This document shows positions 8,967 to 17,556 of a stretch of DNA of 64,000 bases, piece by piece. The translations under genes were made by a program, and so were the position numbers. Numbering within the stretch: position 1 is the first letter of the stretch; the number at the start of each line of letters is the position of its first letter. Source of the DNA: Paracoccus spongiarum (GTDB taxonomy: Bacteria; Pseudomonadota; Alphaproteobacteria; Rhodobacterales; Rhodobacteraceae); the NCBI RefSeq assembly GCF_030732095.1, contig NZ_JAVAMQ010000004.1, forward strand, positions 1-64,000, given 5' to 3'. The notes below the pieces were generated by a model that saw only the letters and a program-made list of their open reading frames with translations, made no database searches and was not told where the DNA came from.

Positions 8967-10190
8967 CTACAGCGCCTTGCCGGCCAGCAGGCGCGGCATC
9001 GGGTCCAGCGCCAGCCCCGCCGCCTGCCGCATGAAACCGCGCCGCAGCGCCGGGATCGCACTGACCGCCCCCATGCCCAGCCCCCGCGCTGCCGCAAGGA
9101 TGGAATTGTCATTCGCAAACAGTCGGTTGACCGCATCCATCCCCAGCGCAAGGCTGGTCGCGTCAAAGCGCCGCCAGCCCTGATACCGCGCCAGCACCAG
9201 GGGCGCGCCGATATCCTCGCCCCGCCGCGCGGCCTCGACCAGAACCTCGGCCAGCGCCGCCACGTCGCGCAGCCCAAGGTTCAGCCCCTGCCCGGCGACC
9301 GGATGCACCCCATGCGCCGCATCGCCCGTCAGCGCGACCCGGTCCGCGACATAGCGATCCGCCAGCGACAGGCTGAGGGGATAGGAAAAACGTTGTCCAA
9401 CCAATGCGATATCGCCAAGGAAGTCGCCGAAACGCGGGCGCAGCGCGGCCAGGAACCCGGCATCCGGCAGGGCCGCGATGGCGGTCGCATTGGCCCGCGT
9501 CTCGGACCAGACGACGCTGCTGCGATTGCCCGTCAGCGGCAGGATCGCCAGCGGTCCGGTCGGCATGAAATACTGATGCGCGATGCCCTCATGGGGGCGC
9601 TCATGCGCGATGGCGGCGACCAGCGCGGTCTGGCCGTAATCCCAGCCGCGCCGCACGATCCCGGCACGCTCGGCCACGCCCGAACCGCGCCCGTCGGCCC
9701 CGACCAGAAGCCGCGCCCGCAACCGCCGCCCGTCCGACAGCGTGATCGCGATCCCCGCCGCATCGGCCGCCTGATCGGTCACCGCCACGCCGTCCAGATG
9801 CACAAGGCGCCCGTTCATCGCCGCCAGCAGCGCGCGGTAGAGGAACCGGTCCTCCAGCATGAAGCCGACGGGGCCTTCCTCGATCTCGTCGCTGTCGAAA
9901 TGCAGGAAGAACGGCAGCGCACCCTCGCCCGGCTGGCCCTGCGATGCCTTGACCTGCCGGATCGGCTGGCTGTCGCCGGCAAGGCCGGGCCACAGCCCGA
10001 TGGCCGAGAGCAGCCGCTGCGAGGCGATCGCCAGCGCGTAGGCCCGGCCGTCGAAATCGGCGCCGGCACGGGCGTCGGCGGGGCGCGGATCGACCACTGC
10101 GACGGACAGGCCGGCCCCGGCAAGGGCCAGCGCAAGGGCCGGGCCGTTCAGCCCGCCGCCCGCGATCACGATGTCGAAATCGAACGTCAT
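8967..10190 (-). CDS. ubiH: UbiH/UbiF/Coq6-family FAD hydroxylase
   Basis: 407-residue class A flavoprotein monooxygenase. The N-terminal dinucleotide fold is FDIVIAGGGLNGPALALAL, the middle DG motif LVGADGRGSGVAERAG, and the C-terminal FAD-ribityl motif LTGDAAHGVHPVAGQGLNLGLRD. The family hydroxylates the ubiquinone ring using O2 and NADPH on the inner face of the membrane. UbiH, UbiF, UbiI and UbiL cannot be separated without a tree, so the symbol is approximate. Length is standard. It follows the SDR gene on the same strand after 63 bases, so the two may be co-transcribed. Confidence 0.83.
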   Translation of the reverse strand: MTFDFDIVIAGGGLNGPALALALAGAGLSVAVVDPRPADARAGADFDGRAYALAIASQRLLSAIGLWPGLAGDSQPIRQVKASQGQPGEGALPFFLHFDSDEIEEGPVGFMLEDRFLYRALLAAMNGRLVHLDGVAVTDQAADAAGIAITLSDGRRLRARLLVGADGRGSGVAERAGIVRRGWDYGQTALVAAIAHERPHEGIAHQYFMPTGPLAILPLTGNRSSVVWSETRANATAIAALPDAGFLAALRPRFGDFLGDIALVGQRFSYPLSLSLADRYVADRVALTGDAAHGVHPVAGQGLNLGLRDVAALAEVLVEAARRGEDIGAPLVLARYQGWRRFDATSLALGMDAVNRLFANDNSILAAARGLGMGAVSAIPALRRGFMRQAAGLALDPMPRLLAGKAL

Positions 10191-10253
10191 GGGGCGCGAT
10201 CATGCATGCCGCGCGGCCAAAGTCCATGCGACGCAAGGCGCGGCTGGGCGCGG

Positions 10254-11108
10254 CTAGGCGCCCTCGGCCCGCAGAATCGCCCGCAGCGCGCTGTCATAGC
10301 CGGGATGGCGCAGCGACACGCCCAGCTCGGTCCTGATCCGGTCGTTCCGGACGCGCTTGCTGTCGGCATAGAAGGATCGCGCCATCGGGCCCAGATCGGC
10401 CGCCTCGAAGGCGATTTCGGGCGGGGCGGGCATGTCCAGCATGGCGGCGGCGGCGGCGATGATGTCCTGCGGCGGGGCGGGCTGGTCGTCGCAGACATTG
10501 TAGATCGCGCCGGGCGCCGGCGCGGTGATCGAGGCCAGCAGCACCTGCGCGATGTCCTCGACATGGATGCGCGAAAACACCTGCCCCGGCTTGATGATGC
10601 GCCGCGCGGTGCCGGCGCGCAGCTTGGCGAAGGGGCCGCGCCCCGGCCCGTAGATCCCGGCGAGGCGGAAGATGTGCAGCGGCAGGTCGTGGGCGGCGGC
10701 CAGCGCCTGCCACTGCGCCTCGGCCGCGACGCGCGCCCGGCCACGCTCGGTCGAGGGGGCCAGCGGGCTGGTCTCGTCGACCCAGCCGCCCTCTTGGTCA
10801 CCATAGACGCCGGTGGTCGACAGATAGCCCAGCCAGCGCGGCCGCGCCCGGCCCAGATCGCCGGCAAGCCGGGCCAGCACCGGGTCGCCCTCGGGGCCGG
10901 GCGCGGCCGAGACGAGGATCGCATCGGCGCGGGCAAGGGCCTCGCGCACCGCCTGATCCTCGCCCGGCCAGATCAGCGGGGTCGCGCCCGCCGCCGCCAC
11001 GCGACCTGCATCGCCGCGCGTGGTGCCGGTCACCTGCCAGCCGCGCGCGACCAGCAGCGGGGTGAGATAGCCGGCCGAATAGCCGTGCCCGAAAACAAGC
11101 ATGTCCAT
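10254..11108 (-). CDS. SDR-family NAD-dependent epimerase/dehydratase (YeeZ-like)
   Basis: 284 residues. The N-terminus MLVFGHGYSAGYL is a shortened glycine-rich nucleotide-binding loop typical of the YeeZ-like extended SDR group. STTGVYGDQEG contains the Ser and Tyr region, and FRLAGIYGPGR follows. The usual YxxxK lysine of extended SDRs is not obvious, as is common in this subgroup, so catalytic competence is uncertain. Start is set at ATG 11108 (a second ATG two codons in), since the upstream extension runs into the divergent amn region and looks unlike coding sequence. Substrate unknown. Confidence 0.72.
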   Translation of the reverse strand: MDMLVFGHGYSAGYLTPLLVARGWQVTGTTRGDAGRVAAAGATPLIWPGEDQAVREALARADAILVSAAPGPEGDPVLARLAGDLGRARPRWLGYLSTTGVYGDQEGGWVDETSPLAPSTERGRARVAAEAQWQALAAAHDLPLHIFRLAGIYGPGRGPFAKLRAGTARRIIKPGQVFSRIHVEDIAQVLLASITAPAPGAIYNVCDDQPAPPQDIIAAAAAMLDMPAPPEIAFEAADLGPMARSFYADSKRVRNDRIRTELGVSLRHPGYDSALRAILRAEGA

Positions 11109-11206
11109 GACGGCACGGTAACGGCGATGTCGGGGCGGCGCCAGACGCTTGCCTGCGGCCCGGCGGGCTGGCAGGCTTCGGCATGATGCAAAGGACACAG
11201 GCCCGA

Positions 11207-12691
11207 ATGGACACGGATTCCCGCTTTCTGCCGATCGAGACCCCCGAAGCCCTCGCGCGCGAGCAGTTCACCGATGCCCGCGCCGCCGTCGCGCGGCTGC
11301 GCCAGCTTTACGACGAGGCGACCGGCTTTCTGCTGGACCGGTTCAGCCGGCTGATCGAGGGCGGCCGGCCGACCGCGCGCTATCGCGCCTTCTACCCCGA
11401 GTTGCGGCTGACCGTGACCAGCCATCCGCATGTCGATTCCCGCCTGTCTTTCGGCCATGTGGTCGCGCCCGGCAGCTATGCCGCCACGATCACCCGGCCC
11501 GACCTGTTCGAGAACTACCTGATCGAGCAGATCGGCCTGCTGATCCGCAATCACGGGGTTCCGGTGACCGTCGGCATCGGCGAGACGCCGATGCCCGTGC
11601 ATTTCGCCGTCGCCGCGCAAAGCGATCTGGCGGTGCCGCAGGAAGGCGTGCTGGACTTCTCGCTGCGCGACGTGTTCGACGTGCCCGACCTGAACACCAT
11701 GAACGACGACATCGTGAACGGGGTCGCCACCGCGCTGCCTGACGGGGCACAGCATCTGGCCGCCTTCACCGCCCAGCGCGTCGATTATTCGCTGGCACGG
11801 TTGCAGCACTACACCGCGACCGCGGCCGAGCATTTCCAGAATTTCGTGCTGTTCACCAACTATCAGTTCTATGTGGACGAGTTCGAGGCGTTCGCGCGCC
11901 GGGCCCTGGCCGATCCGGCCTCGGGCTATACCGGCTTCGTGGCACCCGGCAACCAGGAGATCGCCGATCCCCAGGCTTCGCTGGTACCGCTTTCCAAGCT
12001 GCCGCAGATGCCGACCTATCACCTCAAACGCGCCAACGGGCAGGGCATCACGCTGGTCAATATCGGCGTCGGGCCGTCGAACGCCAAGACCGCGACCGAT
12101 CACATCGCGGTCCTGCGCCCCCATGCCTGGCTGATGGTCGGGCATTGCGCGGGGCTGCGCAACAGCCAGTCGCTTGGCGATTTCGTCCTGGCCCACGCCT
12201 ATCTGCGCGAGGATCACGTCCTCGACGACGACCTGCCCGTCTGGGTGCCGATCCCGGCCTTGGCCGAGGTGCAGGTCGCCCTGCAGGAGGCGGTCGCCGA
12301 AGTCACCCGTCTGGACGGTTACGAGTTGAAGCGGATCATGCGCACGGGCACGGTCGCCACCATCGACAATCGCAACTGGGAGTTGCGCGACCAGTCCGGC
12401 CCGGTGCATCGCCTGTCGCTGTCGCGCGCCGTCGCGCTGGACATGGAAAGCGCCACCATCGCCGCCAACGGCTTTCGCTTCCGGGTGCCCTACGGGACCC
12501 TCTTGTGCGTCAGCGACAAGCCGCTGCATGGCGAGTTGAAGCTGCCCGGCATGGCCACCGACTTCTATCGCACCCAGGTCGCCAACCATCTGCTGATCGG
12601 CATCCGCGCGATGGAGAAGCTGCGCGAAATGCCGCTGGAACGCATTCATTCGCGCAAGTTGCGATCGTTCAGCGAGACCGCTTTCCTGTGA
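11207..12691 (+). CDS. amn: AMP nucleosidase
   Basis: 494 residues. Hydrolyses AMP to adenine and ribose 5-phosphate, tuning adenylate pools. The N-terminal domain (about 20-190) contains the RAFYPELRLTVTSHP and GSYAATITRPDLFENYL blocks, and the C-terminal nucleoside-phosphorylase fold has VNIGVGPSNAKTATDHIAVLRPHAWLMVGHCAGLR and ALDMESATIAANGFRFRVPYGTLLCVSDKPLHGELK, where the Glu of DMESAT is expected to bind ribose. The end (ERIHSRKLRSFSETAFL) is highly characteristic. ATG at 11207 has AAAGGA upstream; an ATG at 11183 in frame is an alternative. Divergent from the SDR gene. Confidence 0.95.
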   Translation: MDTDSRFLPIETPEALAREQFTDARAAVARLRQLYDEATGFLLDRFSRLIEGGRPTARYRAFYPELRLTVTSHPHVDSRLSFGHVVAPGSYAATITRPDLFENYLIEQIGLLIRNHGVPVTVGIGETPMPVHFAVAAQSDLAVPQEGVLDFSLRDVFDVPDLNTMNDDIVNGVATALPDGAQHLAAFTAQRVDYSLARLQHYTATAAEHFQNFVLFTNYQFYVDEFEAFARRALADPASGYTGFVAPGNQEIADPQASLVPLSKLPQMPTYHLKRANGQGITLVNIGVGPSNAKTATDHIAVLRPHAWLMVGHCAGLRNSQSLGDFVLAHAYLREDHVLDDDLPVWVPIPALAEVQVALQEAVAEVTRLDGYELKRIMRTGTVATIDNRNWELRDQSGPVHRLSLSRAVALDMESATIAANGFRFRVPYGTLLCVSDKPLHGELKLPGMATDFYRTQVANHLLIGIRAMEKLREMPLERIHSRKLRSFSETAFL

Positions 12692-12746
12692 TCGCGCGTC
12701 AATCAGGCGTTGAAACGCGCGTTTTGGCGGGTTTCGCGAAAAACGC

Positions 12747-12775
12747 TTGATCTGCCGGTCAAAACCGTGTGTAGC
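12747..12775 (+). promoter_or_regulatory. candidate promoter for the HU gene
   Basis: TTGATC at 12747-12752 and TGTAGC at 12770-12775 are 17 bases apart, about 66 bases before the HU start. Just upstream the AT-richer stretch AAACGCGCGTTT (palindromic, near 12714) may be the end of the amn transcript or a binding site. The match to a housekeeping promoter is only partial. Confidence 0.3.
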
Positions 12776-12841
12776 AGGCGATATGCCGCAAAAGGCGCAA
12801 ATTTGTGGGCCCGCAACGACAGGGCAAGAGGAGACAGAAGA

Positions 12842-13141
12842 ATGGCTACGCCTTCCGCAAAACCGATGACCAAGACGCAACTGGTCGCCACCCTGGCCGA
12901 TGAGATGGGCTCGGACAAGAAGTCGGCTTCGGCGGCTCTGGACGCGATTGCGACTGTCGTGACCCGCGAAGTTGCCAATGGCGGCTCGGTGACGCTGCCC
13001 GGCATCGGCAAGATCGCCTGCCGCGCCCGCCCCGAGCGTCAGGTCCGCAACCCGCAGACCCAGGAAATGATGACCAAGCCGGCCGACAAGCAGGTCAAGG
13101 TGACCGTCGCCAAGGCGCTGAAGGACAGCGTGAACAGCTGA
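12842..13141 (+). CDS. hup: HU-family DNA-binding protein
   Basis: 99-residue basic protein of the HU/IHF family. MTKTQLVATLADEMGSDKKSASAALDAI forms the dimerising helices; GSVTLPGIGKIACRARPERQVRNPQTQEMM is the strand plus flexible arm that inserts in the minor groove, and the tail (KALKDSVNS) is the final helix. The usual Arg-Asn-Pro arm motif is present (RNPQT). The N-terminus is about eight residues longer than Escherichia coli HU. A strong AAGAGGAG ribosome site precedes ATG at 12842. It acts as a nucleoid protein that bends DNA. Monocistronic, with a hairpin downstream. Confidence 0.92.
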   Translation: MATPSAKPMTKTQLVATLADEMGSDKKSASAALDAIATVVTREVANGGSVTLPGIGKIACRARPERQVRNPQTQEMMTKPADKQVKVTVAKALKDSVNS

Positions 13142-13165
13142 TCGCCTTCGCAAGTTCCGCGGATC

Positions 13166-13192
13166 GGGGCCGTGCCATCAGGGCGCGGCCCC
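13166..13192 (+). terminator. hairpin after the HU gene
   Basis: GGGGCCG and CGGCCCC pair over 7 bases with a 13-base loop, 25 bases after the HU stop; the following TGGTCGTT is only moderately T-rich. Confidence 0.5.
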
Positions 13193-13275
13193 TGGTCGTT
13201 CTGGCACCGTTCAGCCTTCCCGATCCGCGCGCAACCTGCTAGCCGTCTTGCATCATCTGCAAGAGGGGCCAGAGG

Positions 13276-14181
13276 ATGGACATTCGGGCAATCCTGATGG
13301 GGCTGGTCTTTGCGGCGATGTGGGCCTCGGCCTTCACCTCGACGCGGATGATCGTCACCGAGGTGCCGCCGCTCATGGCGCTGGCGCTGCGCTTTGCGCT
13401 GTCGGGCGTGGTCGGCGTGCTGATCGCGCTGGCGATGGGCCAGAGCGCGCGCAATCTCAGCCGGGCGCAATGGCGCGCGGTGATCCTGCTGGGACTGTGC
13501 CAGAACGCGCTGTATCTGGGCCTGAACTGGGTGGCGATGCAGTGGATCGAGGCGGGGCTGGCCTCGATCATCGCCGCCACCATGCCGCTGATCGTGGCCC
13601 TTCTGGGCTGGGTGCTGATGGGCGAGAGGCTGCGCCCGCTGGGTGTTGCGGGGCTGGCGCTGGGTCTGGTGGGCGTCGCGATCATCATGGGCGCGCGGTT
13701 GCAGGGCGGCAGCGATCCGGTCGGCATCGCGATGTGCTTTGGCGCGGCGCTGGCGCTGGCGGTGGCCACGCTGACCGTGCGCGGGGCCAGCGCGGGCGGC
13801 AATGTGATGATGATCGTCGGCCTGCAGATGCTGGTCGGCTCGGTCACGCTGGCCGTGATCGCGCCGATCGTCGAGACATGGCAGGTGACACTGACGCCCA
13901 GGCTGGCCGGGGCCTTCCTCTATACGGTGATCGTGCCGGGCCTCGCGGCGACCTGGGTCTGGTTCATGCTGGTGCATCGCATCGGCGCCGTGCGGGCCGC
14001 GACCTTCCACTTTCTCACCCCGTTCTTCGGCGTCACCGTCGCCGCGCTGCTCCTGGACGAGCGGCTGGGCGCGGGCGACGTGATCGGCGTGGCGATCATC
14101 ATGGCCGGCATCCTGGCGGTGCAGCTGTCCAAGGCGCCGACGGCGGCGATCCCGCCGGTGCGCCGGCCGCCCCCGGCCTGA
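13276..14181 (+). CDS. DMT-superfamily EamA transporter
   Basis: 301-residue inner-membrane protein with about ten hydrophobic helices made of two EamA repeats (residues 5-130 and 145-290). The first repeat ends with MPLIVALLGWVLMGERL and the second with FHFLTPFFGVTVAALLLDERL, the repeated P-x(n)-ER signature of this family. Members export amino acids or other metabolites; the substrate is not predictable. A good AGAGG ribosome site lies just before ATG at 13276. The C-terminal tail is Pro/Arg-rich and probably cytoplasmic. Confidence 0.85.
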   Translation: MDIRAILMGLVFAAMWASAFTSTRMIVTEVPPLMALALRFALSGVVGVLIALAMGQSARNLSRAQWRAVILLGLCQNALYLGLNWVAMQWIEAGLASIIAATMPLIVALLGWVLMGERLRPLGVAGLALGLVGVAIIMGARLQGGSDPVGIAMCFGAALALAVATLTVRGASAGGNVMMIVGLQMLVGSVTLAVIAPIVETWQVTLTPRLAGAFLYTVIVPGLAATWVWFMLVHRIGAVRAATFHFLTPFFGVTVAALLLDERLGAGDVIGVAIIMAGILAVQLSKAPTAAIPPVRRPPPA

Positions 14182-14248
14182 CGCCGGGCTTGCCTTGCCG
14201 GCGGCGCCGCGTCAGGTTCGGACGCGTGCCACGACACCGGAGGCAGCG

Positions 14249-14986
14249 ATGGCCCGAACCGACCGCCTCATGCGGCTGATGGACGCGCTGCGCCGCCTGC
14301 CGTCGCCGGTGACTGCCGCACGGCTGGCGGCGGAAACCGGTGTATCGCCCCGGCAGCTTTACCGCGACATCGCCACCCTGCGCGCCGGCGGGGCGCTGAT
14401 CGACGGCGCGGCCGGTCTTGGCTATGCGCTGACCGAGGACCCCGCCCTGCCGCCGCAAAGCTTCTCGCGGCTTGAGATCGAGGCGCTGCATCTGGCCGTC
14501 GCGGCGCTGGACCGGGTTGGCGACCCCGATCTGGCGGGCGCCGCCCATGACGCGCTGGCGCGGATCGTCGCCACGCTGCCCGAACGCCAGTCCCGGCAGG
14601 CGCTGCATGCGGTCAGCCGGTGTTTTTCGCAGGCCCCGCGACGCGACCCGCCGCGCATCGAGCTTGCGCTGCTGCGCGCGGCCTGCTGGGACGAGGCCGC
14701 GGTCGAGATCGGCTATACGGACCTGACCGGGGCCGAGACTCGGCGGGTGATCTGGCCGCTTGGCCTGTCCTATTCGGAACAGACGCTGATGCTGCTGGCC
14801 CATTGCCGGCTGCGCATGGATTACCGCATCTTCCACGTCAACCGCATCGCGGATCTGCGGCTGACAGGCGACAGCTTCCGACCCCATCGCGTGGCGCTGG
14901 CCCGCGCCTTCGCCGATCGCTGCGCAGAAGGGGGTGAACCCGGCGCCGGCCGGGGCGTTGGGCCGGAGCGACGGAAGCCGCGTTGA
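14249..14986 (+). CDS. YafY-type HTH-WYL transcriptional regulator
   Basis: 245 residues. An N-terminal winged HTH (about 3-55: RLMRLMDALRRLPSPVTAARLAAETGVSPRQLYRDIATL) is followed by a WYL ligand-binding domain around 150-215 (IGYTDLTGAETRRVIWPLGL ... DYRIFHVNRIADLRLTG). WYL regulators respond to nucleic acids, nucleotides or small ligands and often sit beside DNA-damage or defence genes. GGAGG precedes ATG at 14249. It lies only 24 bases upstream of the ligase-associated repair operon on the same strand, so it may be the first gene of that transcript or its regulator; this is inference. Confidence 0.85.
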   Translation: MARTDRLMRLMDALRRLPSPVTAARLAAETGVSPRQLYRDIATLRAGGALIDGAAGLGYALTEDPALPPQSFSRLEIEALHLAVAALDRVGDPDLAGAAHDALARIVATLPERQSRQALHAVSRCFSQAPRRDPPRIELALLRAACWDEAAVEIGYTDLTGAETRRVIWPLGLSYSEQTLMLLAHCRLRMDYRIFHVNRIADLRLTGDSFRPHRVALARAFADRCAEGGEPGAGRGVGPERRKPR

Positions 14987-15010
14987 TTTTCACGAAATGT
15001 TCCCCATTCT

Positions 15011-16009
15011 ATGCCCATGCGCGCCGATGACATCCTGCATCCGACCGAGGCCGGGCTGTATTGCCCGCCGGGCGATTTCCACATCGACCCGATCCGGCCG
15101 GTGGCGCGCGCGCTGATCACCCATGGTCATGGCGACCACGCCCGCGCAGGGCATGGCGCGGTCCTTGCCACGCGCCAGACTCTGGAGATCATGGCGATCC
15201 GCTATGGCGCCGATTTCGCAGGTCAGCGGCAGGTGGCCGAGGGCGCGATCCGGGTCGGCGACACCACCGTCAGCTTTCATCCCGCGGGCCATATCCTCGG
15301 ATCGGCGCAGATCGCCGTGCAACCCGACAGCGGGCCGCGGATCGTCGTGTCGGGCGACTACTGCCGGCGCGCCAATCCCGTCTGCGCGCCGTTCCAGCCG
15401 GTGCCCTGCGATGTCTTCGTGACCGAGGCGACCTTCGGCCTGCCGGTCTTTCGCCACCCCGACCCCGCCGACGAGATGGCGCGGCTGCTGGCCAGCATGG
15501 CCGAATTCCCCGACCGGCCGCATCTGATCGGTGCCTATGCGCTGGGCAAGGCGCAACGGGTCATCGCCCTGGCGCGGCAGGCCGGCATCGACGGGCCCAT
15601 CGCCATTCACGGCGCGCTGCAACGGCTGAGCGATTATCACGTCGAACAGGGGATCGCGCTTGGCCCGCTGATCCCCGCGACGGCCGCCGATGTGCCGGCG
15701 CAACTGGTCATCGCGCCGCCCTCGGCCTTCGCCAGCGCCTGGGTGCAGCGGTTCCGCGATCCGGTGATCGGCTTTGCCTCGGGCTGGATGCAGGTCCGCG
15801 CCCGCGCCCGCCAGCGGGGCGTGGAACTGCCGCTGGTCATCAGCGACCATGTGGACTGGCCACAGGTGACCGCCACGATCCGCGAACTGGCCCCCGCCGA
15901 GGTCTGGATCACACACGGCGCCGAGGAGGGGCTGATGCGCTGGTGCGCGCTCGAGGGCATCCCCTCGCGGCCGCTGCGGCTGGTCGGCTACGAGGACGAA
16001 CCGGAATGA
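15011..16009 (+). CDS. ligase-associated DNA exonuclease (metallo-beta-lactamase/beta-CASP)
   Basis: 332 residues. The metallo-beta-lactamase zinc motif THGHGDHA is at about 37-44, with later metal ligands in HPAGHILGSAQ and SGDYCRRANP, and a beta-CASP-like C-terminal part (ISDHVDW, WITHGAEEGL). The family is named for its constant pairing with an ATP-dependent DNA ligase; it is related to Artemis/SNM1-like nucleases, so single-strand or end trimming is the expected role. It overlaps the ligase gene by four bases (ATGA). ATG at 15011 or 15017 are both possible; no strong ribosome site is seen. Confidence 0.9.
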   Translation: MPMRADDILHPTEAGLYCPPGDFHIDPIRPVARALITHGHGDHARAGHGAVLATRQTLEIMAIRYGADFAGQRQVAEGAIRVGDTTVSFHPAGHILGSAQIAVQPDSGPRIVVSGDYCRRANPVCAPFQPVPCDVFVTEATFGLPVFRHPDPADEMARLLASMAEFPDRPHLIGAYALGKAQRVIALARQAGIDGPIAIHGALQRLSDYHVEQGIALGPLIPATAADVPAQLVIAPPSAFASAWVQRFRDPVIGFASGWMQVRARARQRGVELPLVISDHVDWPQVTATIRELAPAEVWITHGAEEGLMRWCALEGIPSRPLRLVGYEDEPE

Positions 16010-17556
16010 GGGCCTTTGCGCATCTTCTGGAACGGCTGGCCTTCACGCCGGCCCGCAACGCCAAGCTGCGGCTGTTGCGCCATTATCTTCAGGCTACGCC
16101 CGATCCCGACCGGGGCCATGCGCTGGCCGCGCTGACCGGCGATCTGAAGCTGCGCGCCGTCACGCCGGGCCTGCTGCGCGGGCTGATGGCCGACCGCGTG
16201 GACGCCCAGCTGTTCGCGCTGTCCTACGACTTCGTGGGCGATCTGGCCGAAACGATCGCGCTGCTGTGGCAGACCGACCGCGACGAGGATGTGCCGCTGC
16301 ACCAGGCGGTCGCGCTGCTGGCCCAGACCGGCAAGGCCGGCCTGCCCGCCGCCATTGCCACGATGCTGGACCGGCTGGGTCCGTCGCAGCGGCTGGCCTT
16401 CCTGAAGCTGGCGACCGGCAACATGCGGGTCGGGCTGTCAGCGCGCATGGCCCGGATCGCACTGGCCGAGATGGGCGATCCCGATGTCGCCGACATCGAG
16501 GAAATCTGGCACGGGCTGAGCCCACCCTACCAGCCGCTGTTCGACTGGATCGCGGGGGGCGCCCGCCCCGAACAGGCCGCGCGGGCTCCGTTCCGCCCGG
16601 TGATGCTGTCCACCCCGGTCGATCTGGACCAGCTGCGCGCCTTCGATCCGGGCGACTACATGGCCGAATGGAAATGGGACGGCATCCGGGTGCAGGCGAT
16701 CAACGATGCCGGTACGCGCCGCCTCTACACCCGCACCGGCGAGGATATCGGCGACAGCTTTCCCGATCTGGTCGAGGCGCTGGATTTCGAGGGTGCGGTG
16801 GATGGCGAATTGCTGGTTAGGCGCGGCGACGCGGTGGCGGGCTTTGGCGACCTGCAAAAGCGCCTTGGCCGCAAGTCGGTCAGCCGCGCCATGCTGGACA
16901 GCCACCCGGCCGGGCTGCGGGTCTATGACTTGATGCTGTGGCAGGGCCGCGACCTGCGCGGGCTGCCGCTGGCCCAGCGCCGCGCCGTGCTGGACGCGGC
17001 GACCTTCGAAAACCCGCGCATCGACATCTCGCCGCTGCTGGAATTCGCCACATGGGACGATCTGGCCGCGCTGCGCGCCGACCCGCCCGCCGCGGTGATC
17101 GAGGGGGTGATGATCAAGCGCCGCGACAGCGCCTATGTCGGCGGCCGTCCGCGCGGCCCGTGGTTCAAGTGGAAGCGCGATCCGATGGTCGTCGATGCCG
17201 TGCTGCTCTATGCGCAGCGCGGCCACGGCAAGCGGTCGGGCTTCTACAGCGACTTCACCTTCGGCGTCTGGGATGGCGAGACGCTGGTGCCTGTCGGCAA
17301 GGCCTATTTCGGCTTCACCGATGACGAGCTGCGCGAGCTGGATCGTTTCGTCCGGCAGAACACCGTGGACCGCTTTGGCCCGGTGCGCGCGGTCGCGCCG
17401 GGGCTGGTGCTGGAGGTCGCCTTCGAGGGGCTGAACGCCTCGGCCCGCCACAAATCGGGTGTCGCCATGCGCTTTCCCCGCATCAGCCGCATCCGCTGGG
17501 ACAAGCCGGTGGCCGAGGCGGACCGGCTGGACACCCTGAAGGCGATGATCCCGTGA
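16006..17556 (+). CDS. ATP-dependent DNA ligase, ligase-associated repair operon
   Basis: 516 residues. The N-terminal alpha-helical DNA-binding domain (1-200) is followed by the nucleotidyltransferase domain, with the adenylated Lys223 in motif I (EWKWDGIRVQ), motif III (LRVYDLMLW), motif IV (IEGVMIKRRDS), motif V (WFKWKRD), and an OB-fold with motif VI near the end (GVAMRFPRISRIRWDK). The length and domain order fit the bacterial LigB/LigC-like ligases of this cluster rather than the NAD-dependent replicative LigA. It seals nicks in the repair pathway it shares with its neighbours. Starts within the exonuclease stop (ATGA) and ends in the helicase start (GTGA). Confidence 0.94.
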   Translation: MRAFAHLLERLAFTPARNAKLRLLRHYLQATPDPDRGHALAALTGDLKLRAVTPGLLRGLMADRVDAQLFALSYDFVGDLAETIALLWQTDRDEDVPLHQAVALLAQTGKAGLPAAIATMLDRLGPSQRLAFLKLATGNMRVGLSARMARIALAEMGDPDVADIEEIWHGLSPPYQPLFDWIAGGARPEQAARAPFRPVMLSTPVDLDQLRAFDPGDYMAEWKWDGIRVQAINDAGTRRLYTRTGEDIGDSFPDLVEALDFEGAVDGELLVRRGDAVAGFGDLQKRLGRKSVSRAMLDSHPAGLRVYDLMLWQGRDLRGLPLAQRRAVLDAATFENPRIDISPLLEFATWDDLAALRADPPAAVIEGVMIKRRDSAYVGGRPRGPWFKWKRDPMVVDAVLLYAQRGHGKRSGFYSDFTFGVWDGETLVPVGKAYFGFTDDELRELDRFVRQNTVDRFGPVRAVAPGLVLEVAFEGLNASARHKSGVAMRFPRISRIRWDKPVAEADRLDTLKAMIP